From NCBI RefSeq assembly GCF_002849615.1, contig NZ_PDNV01000008.1:186001-250000 (forward strand): DNA of 64,000 nucleotides, written 5' to 3'. Positions 34,240 to 42,667 of this stretch are shown piece after piece; within the stretch, counting starts at the first letter, position 1, and each line of letters starts with the position of its first letter. The stretch comes from Pollutimonas nitritireducens. GTDB taxonomy: Bacteria; Pseudomonadota; Gammaproteobacteria; Burkholderiales; Burkholderiaceae_B. The notes below the pieces were generated by a model, which worked only from the letters and a program-made list of their open reading frames with translations, had not been told where the DNA came from and searched no databases. The translations under genes and the position numbers were made by a program.

Positions 34240-34743
34240 GTGGATACGATAGAAGAAGTCGCAAAATTCATGAGGTCGGAATCCTTGTTGCTGGTCACGG
34301 CCGAGTCTTGCACCGCAGGTTTGATCGCGGCTACCCTGGCCGACATTCCCGGAGCAGGCAAGCTGCTTGATTGCGCTTTCGTCGTTTACTCACCAGAGGC
34401 CAAGAAGCGCTGCCTATCGGTCAAGCAAAGCACCATGGACCGCTGCAACCTCACCAGTGAAGAGATCGCACAGGAAATGGCCGAAGGTGCCTTGGGCAAC
34501 AGTCGTGCCAATGTCGCGGTATCCAACACCGGCGTCGTCGACGATACGGACGATGACATTCCCGCGGGAACCCAATGCTTTGCCTGGGCGTTCGAAGCGG
34601 GAACAAACGGCCCCGCCGTATTCACCGAAACGCGGCGTTTCATGGGCGACCGTGTTGCCATCCGTGAAGCCAGTGCGCGGTATGCGCTGGAACGCATTCC
34701 CCATTACTTTGCGAAGCTGGACGAGAGCAAGCCTGGGAAGTGA
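34240..34743 (+). CDS. pncC: PncC/CinA-type nicotinamide-nucleotide amidase
   Basis: A 167-residue enzyme equal in length to E. coli PncC. LLVTAESCTAGLIAATLADIPGA carries the CinA C-terminal signature with the catalytic serine/Cys region, and VAVSNTGVVDD is the second motif (usually GIAGP). It hydrolyses nicotinamide mononucleotide to nicotinate mononucleotide in NAD recycling. GTG 34240 is chosen because CAGCGAGG lies upstream and the product matches family length; TTG 34189 is also in frame. Downstream of a Bug gene with no clear functional link. The AVSNTG (rather than GIAGP) motif is unusual. Confidence 0.8.
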   Translation: MDTIEEVAKFMRSESLLLVTAESCTAGLIAATLADIPGAGKLLDCAFVVYSPEAKKRCLSVKQSTMDRCNLTSEEIAQEMAEGALGNSRANVAVSNTGVVDDTDDDIPAGTQCFAWAFEAGTNGPAVFTETRRFMGDRVAIREASARYALERIPHYFAKLDESKPGK

Positions 34744-34784
34744 GCCGCGGGGGTCGGCACGGGTAGACGTCGTATCCGCTTCCC

Positions 34785-35528
34785 TTACCGAGTCCACAGC
34801 ACATAGAACCCCTGTACTAGATACACGGCGCCTATCGTCATGACCAGCCACTGGGTCCAGCGCCGGAACTGGTGATCCGACAGCTTCTCGAGCACGAACT
34901 TGCTGATGCTGGTCCCAGCAATAGCCATGGCCACTGCCAAGCCCATCACCCATTCGTCGATACGCGCCTGGTTTCCAAGGATATTGAAAAAATAGACCAG
35001 CTTGGCCATGTGCGAGAAGGTCTGGCAGGCGGCTTTGGTGGCAACGATGGCGCGACGGTCCATTTGGTTGCGCACGAAGAACACGTCCAGCAAAGGACCC
35101 GACACGCCAGCGATGAACTGCATGGCGGTGTTCAGAAAGCCGCAAAATTCGGCGCCCAGCCGGCTGTCGGCCTGTGGAACGAACCTTGCCGGAATAAGGA
35201 CCGCGAGAAATGGGATAACACCCAAGGCGATCAAGACGAAGGCCTTGTCGGGTACAAAGCCCACCACCGAGAACAGCGCCCCAGCCATCAGCAGCCCCAT
35301 AAGGTAGCGCACAAAGATCCTGTAGTTCACGTTGGCTCGCCACATGATGGCCCGCCACCCGTTGGACGTCATTTGGGCGGTTCCATGCAGCACCATGGCT
35401 GCCGACACTGGCAGGAACGTGATCAGCACGCCCATCAGTATCATTCCGCCGGCCATGCCAAAGACTCCGGAGATAAATGATGTGGCCAGCACAGACAATG
35501 CTATTAAGAACAAAATACCGATCTGCAC
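34785..35528 (-). CDS. TauE/SafE-family membrane permease
   Basis: A 247-residue, seven- to eight-helix protein. TSFISGVFGMAGGMILMGVL near the N-terminus is the TauE/SafE signature, and a second copy of the pattern (NTAMQFIAGVSGPLLDVFFV) lies in the middle. The family moves sulfonates, sulfite or other organic anions, often as exporter. GTG 35528 is the likely start; a TTG at 35552 is in frame. Convergent with pncC. Substrate unknown. Confidence 0.85.
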   Translation of the reverse strand: MQIGILFLIALSVLATSFISGVFGMAGGMILMGVLITFLPVSAAMVLHGTAQMTSNGWRAIMWRANVNYRIFVRYLMGLLMAGALFSVVGFVPDKAFVLIALGVIPFLAVLIPARFVPQADSRLGAEFCGFLNTAMQFIAGVSGPLLDVFFVRNQMDRRAIVATKAACQTFSHMAKLVYFFNILGNQARIDEWVMGLAVAMAIAGTSISKFVLEKLSDHQFRRWTQWLVMTIGAVYLVQGFYVLWTR

Positions 35529-35614
35529 ATTCTTTCCAGGATTACGAAGCAATCACGCGATTGAGAAGCCCGTGATTATATGAGACCGGCGTGCGGGCCG
35601 TCTTGCCATGCAAG

Positions 35615-36502
35615 CTACCGGGTCGACACCCATAGCCCGCCCGCAACCCCAAGCATGCCCAGTACAACGCCGGGCGTGAGGGACTCTCCGAGCAGCCCCA
35701 CACCCAGGAGCGCTGCGGTAAGAGGGCTTAGTGACAGGAATACCGTGACGTGTGTCGGGCTCGCGTGCTTTAGCGCCCAGAGCCACAGCATATATCCGAC
35801 ACCGCTGGATACGCCAATCGCGACGATAATGGCCCAGGCGGATGCCGATAGCGAAGGAGGATGCATGAAGATGCCTTCGAACCCCGCGGCCACCGCAAGA
35901 AACACCACGGAGGCCAACATTGCCAGCGCGGCCAGCGGCAAAGTGGGATAGCGACGCAGATAAGGTCGATAAAAGACCGAGCACAGCGCACCACAAAGCG
36001 CCGAGCCGAGCACGGCGGCAACACCCAGCCACTCGTCACGTCCACCATCGACCAGCAAATTTTCGCCAAGGGTGGCCGCAACACCAGCTATGGTCATGGC
36101 CACGCCCAGGGTCTTGCGCCCGGTCAGCGCCTCGCTACCCAGCATGGCGGCGACCACCATGGTGATCAAAGGCAGCGTCGCAAAAAGCAGCGCCGCCCGT
36201 GTCGAGGATATGAACTGCAAACCCAGGTTCAACAGCACGACAAGGACAGCGAACTGGCCAACGCCCAAGACCAGGACCGCGAAGAGATCGCGTCGTGCGA
36301 AACGCACACGCCCTTGCATCAGTACAAACGGCACGATGCACGACAAACCAATGGCATAACGCAGCAGCGCGAGGGAAAAAGGACCGATATCGTGCACAAC
36401 ATAGCGCGTGCCCACTATGGAGGCACCGACTTGCACTCCAGTCAGTGCGGCAGCCGCCAGCGCCAGCGTTGTCCGCGAGAAGTTCATCAGGCCTGCTTCC
36501 AT
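35615..36502 (-). CDS. EamA/DMT-family transporter
   Basis: A 295-residue inner-membrane protein with two EamA repeats, ten helices. The first repeat has LALLRYAIGLSCIVPFVL; the second ends with SLSPLTAALLGVGLLGESLTPGVVLGMLGVAGG, diagnostic of drug/metabolite exporters. Start at ATG 36502 or 36487. It begins 14 bases after the Bug gene stop and is probably co-transcribed with it. Direction of transport and substrate unknown. Confidence 0.88.
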   Translation of the reverse strand: MEAGLMNFSRTTLALAAAALTGVQVGASIVGTRYVVHDIGPFSLALLRYAIGLSCIVPFVLMQGRVRFARRDLFAVLVLGVGQFAVLVVLLNLGLQFISSTRAALLFATLPLITMVVAAMLGSEALTGRKTLGVAMTIAGVAATLGENLLVDGGRDEWLGVAAVLGSALCGALCSVFYRPYLRRYPTLPLAALAMLASVVFLAVAAGFEGIFMHPPSLSASAWAIIVAIGVSSGVGYMLWLWALKHASPTHVTVFLSLSPLTAALLGVGLLGESLTPGVVLGMLGVAGGLWVSTR

Positions 36503-36516
36503 TTGCAATACCCGCT

Positions 36517-37509
36517 TTACTCCAGTTTGATGCCGGCCTTGCGGACAATCTCCCCATACATCGCGGTATCCTTCTTGATGAGCTCCGTAAGTTCAGCTGA
36601 GCTACCGCCTACTGGCACGAACCCGGCATCGTTAAAGAGCTTCTTCACATCAGCCTCCTGCACGATCGCCGCAATCTCGGTCGACACGCGCTCAACAATA
36701 TCCTTGGGTGTTCCCGCGGGTGCCATCAACGATACCCACGAATTCATTACGAAACCCGGAAATCCCGACTCGCCCATGGTCGGAATATTCGGCTCATCCT
36801 CCCAGCGCTTGGCAGCCGTCACTGCCAGAACCTTGAGCTTGTTTTCTTTCACGTACTGCATGGGCACAAGAATGGGATCGAACACCATCGAAACCCGGTT
36901 GCTCAGCAAGTCGGTAAGTATCGGCGCACTGCCCTTATAAGGAATATGTGTCATCTTCAAGCCCGCCTGCAGGCCGAAATTCGCCCCTGTCAGGTGGGCG
37001 CTGGATCCCGTGCCGCTGGAGGCGTAGGTAAGCGCCTCGGGATTCTTCTTGCCGTACTCGACCAACTCGGAAAGGGAATTGACCGGAAGGTCTTTGCTGA
37101 CGAACAAAAACAGCGGCAAGTCCGCCATGTGCGACACAGGTTGGAAATCGTCGAACGAATAGCTCAGTTTGTATAAATGCGGATTAACCGTGTAAGCAGC
37201 CAGCACGGTCACGAACGTGTAGCCGTCAGGCTTGGCGCGGGCCACCATTGCCGTGCCGATGGTGCTGTTGGCGCCCGGCTTGTTGTTCACGATGACGGGC
37301 TGTCCCAGGCGGTCCGCGAGCTTTTTCATCACGATCCGCGTGACGGTATCGGTTGCGCCGCCGGGCGTGTAGGGGACTACCACTTCGATAGCTTTCTCAG
37401 GCCATGCGGCCGCGTAAGCAGGGGCGGCAGCGTAGGCCGAAATCGCGGCGGCGATGGCCGCCGTGGCGGTTATAAGTTCTCTTCTTGCACTGGCATTGAC
37501 AATAGGCAT
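36517..37509 (-). CDS. Bug-family periplasmic solute-binding protein
   Basis: A 330-residue secreted protein with an Ala-rich signal (AIAAAISAYAAAPAYAAAWP), then PYTPGGATDTVTR, VNNKPGANSTIG, KPDGYTFVT and HIPYKGSAPILTDLL. It is first in an operon with an EamA transporter and divergent from the PimC/PimD-like genes, sharing a 188-base region with two matching palindromes. Ligand could be a dicarboxylate degraded by those enzymes; inference only. Confidence 0.93.
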   Translation of the reverse strand: MPIVNASARRELITATAAIAAAISAYAAAPAYAAAWPEKAIEVVVPYTPGGATDTVTRIVMKKLADRLGQPVIVNNKPGANSTIGTAMVARAKPDGYTFVTVLAAYTVNPHLYKLSYSFDDFQPVSHMADLPLFLFVSKDLPVNSLSELVEYGKKNPEALTYASSGTGSSAHLTGANFGLQAGLKMTHIPYKGSAPILTDLLSNRVSMVFDPILVPMQYVKENKLKVLAVTAAKRWEDEPNIPTMGESGFPGFVMNSWVSLMAPAGTPKDIVERVSTEIAAIVQEADVKKLFNDAGFVPVGGSSAELTELIKKDTAMYGEIVRKAGIKLE

Positions 37510-37542
37510 TCTTCATCTCCAGACTATTTCATATTGGTGTTA

Positions 37543-37557
37543 TTCTGCTATGCAGAA
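37543..37557. promoter_or_regulatory. Palindromic operator copy 1 (TTCTGC-TAT-GCAGAA)
   Basis: TTCTGC and GCAGAA are perfect inverted arms around TAT. It lies 34 bases upstream of the leftward Bug gene. An identical-arm copy is 110 bases away near the rightward acyl-CoA dehydrogenase gene. Palindromes of this length are typical of IclR-family operators, and an IclR gene lies at 40548-41408; the pairing is inference. Confidence 0.65.
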
Positions 37558-37652
37558 CTAAGTTTCGATTTACATCGCTTGAACCAGTCGGTAGTATATA
37601 TAGGGATTCCGTGCCGATGCTAGCGGTATTTACCATTGGTCCGGTCCCATAA

Positions 37653-37667
37653 TTCTGCCATGCAGAA
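37653..37667. promoter_or_regulatory. Palindromic operator copy 2 (TTCTGC-CAT-GCAGAA)
   Basis: Same arms as copy 1 with centre CAT, located 31 bases before the acyl-CoA dehydrogenase start at 37698. The near-equal distance of each copy from the gene it precedes strongly suggests one regulator controlling both divergent operons. Confidence 0.65.
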
Positions 37668-37697
37668 CAACGTTGTCATGTGTTGTGCGCGATTATC

Positions 37698-38900
37698 ATG
37701 AATATCAACTATACAAAAGAACAGCTGGCATTCCGGGACGAAATACGCGAATTTCTGCGTAACAGTTTGTCCACGGAACTCAAGGAAAAAGGCTTCCGCG
37801 AGGCGCCATTAACGCGCGACGAGCGCCTGGGGTGGCAGCGCACTCTGCATGAGCATGGCTGGGGCGCGCCAGCCTGGCCCGTCGAGTACGGCGGCACCGG
37901 CTGGAACGCCATACAGCGGCATATTTTCGAAGAAGAATGTGCGCAGGCGTTCGCGCCGGAACAGCTATCCTTCGGCATAAAAATGGTGGCACCGGTCATC
38001 CAGAAATATGCAACGCAAGAACAGAAAGACCGTTACTTACCCGGCATAATTTCCGGCACGGACTGGTGGTGCCAGGGGTACTCCGAACCTGGTGCGGGTT
38101 CGGACCTGGCCTCCGTCAAGACCTCGGCAATACGCCAGGGCGACCACTACGTGGTCAATGGGCAAAAGACATGGACCACGCTCGCCCAACATGCCGACTG
38201 GATCTTCTGCCTGGTGCGCACTGATCCCGACGCGCGCAAACAGGCTGGAATCTCCTTCCTGCTGATCGATATGAAAAGTCCGGGCATCACTGTTCGGCCC
38301 ATCATCATGCTCGACGGCGGACACGAAGTGAACGAAGTCTGGTTTGACGACGTCCAGGTGCCGACGGAAAATCTCGTCGGCGAAGAAAACCAGGGCTGGA
38401 CTTACGCCAAGTATCTGCTGGGCCATGAGCGCACCAATATTGCACGGATCGGACGTTCCAAGGCCGCCTTGAAGCGACTGAAGACCATCGCAGCCCGCCA
38501 GCCCGGCAACGATGGTCAGCCCCTTATCCGTGATCCGCGTTTCCGGGACCGCATTGCGATGGTGGAACTCGAATTGCTGGCGCTGGAAATCACCAACCTA
38601 AAATTGGTCGCAGCCGACGCCCAGCAACGCGCGCCGGGTCCAGAGGCTTCGATATTGAAAATCAAGGGCTCGGAGATCCAGCAGGCACTGACCGAGCTGA
38701 CCGCCACAGCCCTGGGACCCTATGCCACCGCGCATGTTCGCGACCCGCGACGCTATGGAGAAGCAGGCATCAGCGACGCTTTCCCTGAAGATTGCCACAA
38801 TATGGCAGGCCATTATTTCAACTACCGAAAGACCACCATTTACGGCGGATCCAGCGAAATCCAGAAGACCATTATCTGCAAGGCGATACTGGGACTATAG
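37698..38900 (+). CDS. Acyl-CoA dehydrogenase, PimC-like
   Basis: A 400-residue FAD acyl-CoA dehydrogenase. GWGAPAWPVEYGGTGWNAIQRHIFEEEC, DWWCQGYSEPGAGSDLAS, NGQKTWTTLAQHADWIFCLVRTDP and the C-terminal YGGSSEIQKTII are closely like the large subunit of pimeloyl-CoA dehydrogenase (PimC). That enzyme, with PimD, oxidises medium-chain dicarboxylyl-CoA. ATG 37698 is the start, with palindromic operator copy 2 just upstream. The second acyl-CoA dehydrogenase follows after 21 bases. Substrate class by homology; the exact acyl-CoA is not shown. Confidence 0.88.
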   Translation: MNINYTKEQLAFRDEIREFLRNSLSTELKEKGFREAPLTRDERLGWQRTLHEHGWGAPAWPVEYGGTGWNAIQRHIFEEECAQAFAPEQLSFGIKMVAPVIQKYATQEQKDRYLPGIISGTDWWCQGYSEPGAGSDLASVKTSAIRQGDHYVVNGQKTWTTLAQHADWIFCLVRTDPDARKQAGISFLLIDMKSPGITVRPIIMLDGGHEVNEVWFDDVQVPTENLVGEENQGWTYAKYLLGHERTNIARIGRSKAALKRLKTIAARQPGNDGQPLIRDPRFRDRIAMVELELLALEITNLKLVAADAQQRAPGPEASILKIKGSEIQQALTELTATALGPYATAHVRDPRRYGEAGISDAFPEDCHNMAGHYFNYRKTTIYGGSSEIQKTIICKAILGL

Positions 38901-38921
38901 GAAAATTTAGGAAGATATCTC

Positions 38922-40061
38922 ATGGATTTCAGCTACACCGAAGAGCAACTCGCCCTGGAAGACACTCTGCGCCGCTTCGTTGCCAAAGAGTATTCGTTCG
39001 AGCAACGCCGCGGCTACATGGGCAGCTCGGAGGGCTTCAGTCGCACCGCATGGAAGACCTACGCGGAACTGGGCATATTGGCGCTGCCTTTCCCGGACGA
39101 GTTCGATGGACTCAACGGAACGGCACTGGACACCATGCTGGTCATGCGCGCGCTGGGCAACGGCCTGACGCTGGAACCCTACCTGGCCACGGTCGTCCTG
39201 TGCGGCGGCATCATAAACATGCTCGCCAGCCCGCAGCAAAAGGCCGGCCTCATTCCCGCCATCGGCGATGGGAGCCTCATGCTTGCCCTGGCTCATTACG
39301 AGCCGCAATCACGCTATTGCGAATCAGCGGTCGATGCCAGGGCCACCCGGCAGGATGGCCGATGGCAACTGACCGGGCACAAAGCGGTTGTCCTGGGCGC
39401 CGCCAGCGCAGACCACCTGCTGGTGTCGGCCAGAACCGACGGCCATGACAGGGTTGACCAATTATCTCTATTCCTGGTGGCTTCGAATACGTCTGGCCTG
39501 TCATTCAGACACTATGATTGCCACGATGGCACACGCGCCGCCGATATCGTGTTCGACAACGTACTGCTCGACGACGGCACCCTTGTGGGACGCGAAGCGC
39601 ACGCCTTGCCAGCCATCATGCAAGGCATCGCGCTGGCCAATGTCGCCATGTCAGCCGAAGCCGCGGGCATCATGCAGTCGCTTAACGCCGCCACGCTGGA
39701 CTATCTGAAGACACGTAAGCAATTCGGTGTGCCGCTGGGTTCTTTTCAGGCCTTGCAGCACCGGATGGCAGATATGGCCATCGCAGCCGAACAGGCAGAT
39801 TCGATGGCCTTGCTCGCAGCCATCGAAATGCAGAACCCGGATGCGGATGTCCGCCTGCAGAAGGCCTCCGGCGCAAAAGCGTTCGTGGCCCAGAAGGCCA
39901 GACTAGTGGGCCACGAAGCCATCCAGATGCATGGCGGTATCGGCGTGACCGACGAACTCATGGTGGGCCACTACTTCAAGCGCCTTACGACCATCGCCAG
40001 TTCATTCGGCGACGTGGATTTTCATTTGCAGCGTTATAGCGATACTATCCGGGCTGCGTGA
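38922..40061 (+). CDS. Acyl-CoA dehydrogenase, PimD-like
   Basis: A 379-residue acyl-CoA dehydrogenase. DTLRRFVAKEYSFEQRRGYMGSSEGFSR, LTLEPYLATVVLCGGII and QMHGGIGVTDELMVGHYFKRL match the PimD-like small subunit. AGGAAG about seven bases upstream supports ATG 38922. It probably forms a heteromer with the upstream subunit. Thiolase, hydratase and CoA-ligase genes expected for complete beta-oxidation are absent from the window. Confidence 0.88.
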   Translation: MDFSYTEEQLALEDTLRRFVAKEYSFEQRRGYMGSSEGFSRTAWKTYAELGILALPFPDEFDGLNGTALDTMLVMRALGNGLTLEPYLATVVLCGGIINMLASPQQKAGLIPAIGDGSLMLALAHYEPQSRYCESAVDARATRQDGRWQLTGHKAVVLGAASADHLLVSARTDGHDRVDQLSLFLVASNTSGLSFRHYDCHDGTRAADIVFDNVLLDDGTLVGREAHALPAIMQGIALANVAMSAEAAGIMQSLNAATLDYLKTRKQFGVPLGSFQALQHRMADMAIAAEQADSMALLAAIEMQNPDADVRLQKASGAKAFVAQKARLVGHEAIQMHGGIGVTDELMVGHYFKRLTTIASSFGDVDFHLQRYSDTIRAA

Positions 40062-40092
40062 ATGTCCCACATCGAATTGAAGAAATGCCCCA

Positions 40093-40515
40093 ATGACCCA
40101 AATACCAGACGGATACCGCGAACGCGTCCACAACAGTGAGTTCACAGATTTATGCGGACCTTTTTTTGAAAAAATTGAAGACGGCAAGCAGATAGAACTG
40201 GCCCTGCGCATCTCGCGCAAGCACAGCAACCTGCGCGGCATCACGCATGGCGGCCTGCTTGTCACCATCGCCGACAGCGCCATCGGCGATGCCGTCGCCC
40301 AGGCGTATGGCGACGAATTCGGCCTGGTCACCGTCAGCCTCACCAGCGAGTTCTATCGCCCCGCAAAAATGGGGGACTGGGTCGTTGCGCGGGCTAGTGT
40401 GCAAAAGCAAGGTCGGCGCATGGCCTTTGCCGATTGCTTCCTCTATGTGGACGATGAAAAAATATTCCGGGCGACCGGCGTATTCGCCATCGTTGAAAGG
40501 CAAGGCGGCCGCTAG
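40093..40515 (+). CDS. PaaI-type hotdog thioesterase
   Basis: A 140-residue hotdog-fold protein. RGITHGGLLVTIADSAIGDAVAQAYG carries the HGG active-site loop and the central helix of PaaI/YdiI-type acyl-CoA thioesterases; VTVSLTSEFYRPAKMGDWVVARA is the hotdog strand region. It would release CoA from acyl-CoA intermediates. Third gene of the operon with the two acyl-CoA dehydrogenases (31-base gap). Its end is 32 bases from the stop of the convergent IclR gene. Confidence 0.86.
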   Translation: MTQIPDGYRERVHNSEFTDLCGPFFEKIEDGKQIELALRISRKHSNLRGITHGGLLVTIADSAIGDAVAQAYGDEFGLVTVSLTSEFYRPAKMGDWVVARASVQKQGRRMAFADCFLYVDDEKIFRATGVFAIVERQGGR

Positions 40516-40547
40516 CCCTCCACCAGCACCGTTCGCAAGCTGGCGAA

Positions 40548-41408
40548 TCAGTGCCCCATTGACGCCCTGATCTTGCGCACGGCCTCCAGCAGGCGAGGTC
40601 GTGCTTCGTCCAGCAGGTATCCAGCCGTGACCGAGGCCGACGGCGCACCACAGGTGAGCACCATGATCGGTTGCGCAGGACTCAACCGGAAGGCCACCGC
40701 AATGCCATTGACCTCCTCCTGCCAGTCGCCGAATGAACACGTGCATTCGAGACGACGGTAATCGGCGACAGCTCGATTGATACCTTCGACGATCTCATTG
40801 CGCGACCAGGCATCCAGTTCGCTCAGGCGTTCGATGATTTCGTCACGCTCATGCTGGTCGGCAAACGCCAGATAAGCCCGCCCCATCGATGACGTCACAA
40901 TGGGAATACGCGCACCGACGTCCAGGCTCAGCGCTAGCGCCGACTCGCTTCGACAGTTCTCGATATAGAGCATGGACAGCCGGTCCCGCACGCCCAGCGA
41001 CACCATGGTCTGCGTGGCGTCGGCAAGCTCCTGCATGAAGGGTCGGGCGACTTCACGGATATCCAGCTTCGCCAGCATGCCTACGCCCAAGGACATCGTG
41101 GCCACCCCCAGGGCGTACTTGCCGGTTTCTTCATCATGTGTCAGATAACCCAGCTTCACCAAGGTGGACGTCAAGCGCGACACGGTGGATTTGGGCAGAT
41201 TGCACCGCGAGGCAAGTTCCTGGTTGCCCAGCACCTTGGACCCCGACTTGAAGCAGGCAAGCACTTCCAGTCCCCGCGCCAGGGCGGTGACAAAGTGCCT
41301 GTCTTCTTTGGCATGATGATGAGCAGACAATGGATCTACGGGCAAAGCGTGTCCTTCCGGCGGCAAGAATCCGTATTCTAGCGGCTCCGGGAAGATACGC
41401 GACGGCAT
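40548..41408 (-). CDS. IclR-family transcriptional regulator
   Basis: A 286-residue regulator. The winged HTH is at about 40-100 (VTALARGLEVLACFKSG, then ELASRCNLPKSTVSRLTSTLVKLGYL), followed by the IclR effector domain (ARPFMQELADATQTMVSLGV; SSMGRAYLAFA; CTCSFGDWQEEVNGIAVAF). ATG 41408 is six bases after the stop of the FMN dehydrogenase gene, so it is probably translated from that leftward operon. It may control that operon and, given its position, the PimC/PimD block through the palindromes at 37543 and 37653. Confidence 0.92.
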   Translation of the reverse strand: MPSRIFPEPLEYGFLPPEGHALPVDPLSAHHHAKEDRHFVTALARGLEVLACFKSGSKVLGNQELASRCNLPKSTVSRLTSTLVKLGYLTHDEETGKYALGVATMSLGVGMLAKLDIREVARPFMQELADATQTMVSLGVRDRLSMLYIENCRSESALALSLDVGARIPIVTSSMGRAYLAFADQHERDEIIERLSELDAWSRNEIVEGINRAVADYRRLECTCSFGDWQEEVNGIAVAFRLSPAQPIMVLTCGAPSASVTAGYLLDEARPRLLEAVRKIRASMGH

Positions 41409-41414
41409 CAAGCC

Positions 41415-42614
41415 TTAAATGGCGTCCAGGTGTCTGGCAAAAACACTGCTGGTCGACAGGGCCCGCAAGCTTCTCCTGCCTACGGCCGTGACGTCCGTGA
41501 CACCCAACATGGCCGTGTTGCGCCTGACTTCCGCGCTGAGAAGGTCCATGGCATGATGCACACCCTTTTCCCCGCCGATGGCGGCGGCATAGCCAAAAGG
41601 CCGGCCGACGAATACGAATTTGGCGCCTAGCGCCATCGCCTTGAGCACGTCGGTCCCACGCCGTATCCCGCTATCCATCATTATCGGGACGGAGGGACAT
41701 GCCGCGACGATTTCGGGCAGCACCCGCAGCGGCGAGACCGTGCCGTCGAGCTGTCGGCCGCCGTGATTTGACACAATGATGGCGTCTGCGCCGCAACCGA
41801 CCGCCAGCTTCGCGTCCTCAGTCGCGATGATGCCTTTCACGATCAGCTTGCCCGGCCACAAGCTCCTGATCAGTTTCAGATGCGCCCAGTTCAGGTGGCC
41901 CCGGTCAGAAAAGTCGCGCAATACATTACGCGAAATGATGGGTACACCCCGTGTCGCGTAGCTGTTTTCGAAATGGGGAATGCCGGATCGATAAAGCGTG
42001 CGCAGAAATGTGCCTGTTGTCCAGCCCGGATGGCGAACCCCATCCAGCAACAGTTTCAAGGTAGGTCGCAAGGGCGTCGAAAAGCCGGCCCGGACATTGT
42101 TTTCCCGATTAGCCGCCACCGGCGTGTCGACAGTAACGACAAGCTTCTCATAGCCGGCGGCTGCGACGCGCCGGATCAGGGCGACGATCTGTTCCTCGCT
42201 GCCCGGCAGATAAGCCTGGAACCACACGTTCTTTCCAATTTTGGCTACCTCTTCCAGCGGCGTCAGCGAGGAGCCGCTCATGATCATGGGCAGGTTTCTG
42301 CTTAGTGCTGACTGCGCCAGTACGCAGTCTCCGCGATACGCCGACATGGCGCTTATCCCCATGGGGGCAATGCCGAAGGGCGACGCATAGGTATCGCCCC
42401 ATAGCGTCACGTCAGTGTTGACTTTGGAGACGTCGCACAAAACGCGAGGTATGAACCCCAGTTCTGCGAAGACTTCACGATTGTCGCGAAACGACGAGTT
42501 GGTTTCAGTCGCCCCCGAGACATATCCAAAAATTGCCTTGGGCAGGAATCGCTGCGCCGCTACTTCGAAATCGTCCAGGCACAAAAGACGTTCAAGCCGT
42601 TTCTGGGAATACAT
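41415..42614 (-). CDS. FMN-dependent 2-hydroxyacid dehydrogenase (LldD-like)
   Basis: A 399-residue flavoprotein of the lactate dehydrogenase/glycolate oxidase/mandelate dehydrogenase family. Catalytic His284 and Arg287 lie in SNHGGRQLDG, with Lys260 (IVKGI) and the FMN phosphate site DSGIRRGTDVLKAMALGA. PIGMAPMG is seen as FGIAPMGISAMSAYRGD. It oxidises an L-2-hydroxy acid to the 2-oxo acid, coupling to quinone or O2. ATG 42614 preferred; GTG 42620 possible. In an operon with a Bug, a D-2-hydroxyacid dehydrogenase and an RraA-like aldolase. Confidence 0.9.
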   Translation of the reverse strand: MYSQKRLERLLCLDDFEVAAQRFLPKAIFGYVSGATETNSSFRDNREVFAELGFIPRVLCDVSKVNTDVTLWGDTYASPFGIAPMGISAMSAYRGDCVLAQSALSRNLPMIMSGSSLTPLEEVAKIGKNVWFQAYLPGSEEQIVALIRRVAAAGYEKLVVTVDTPVAANRENNVRAGFSTPLRPTLKLLLDGVRHPGWTTGTFLRTLYRSGIPHFENSYATRGVPIISRNVLRDFSDRGHLNWAHLKLIRSLWPGKLIVKGIIATEDAKLAVGCGADAIIVSNHGGRQLDGTVSPLRVLPEIVAACPSVPIMMDSGIRRGTDVLKAMALGAKFVFVGRPFGYAAAIGGEKGVHHAMDLLSAEVRRNTAMLGVTDVTAVGRRSLRALSTSSVFARHLDAI

Positions 42615-42667
42615 CGTCACATCTTCGCAAAATTGAAGGGTCTGCCGCCACGCAGGAAAATGGCTGC

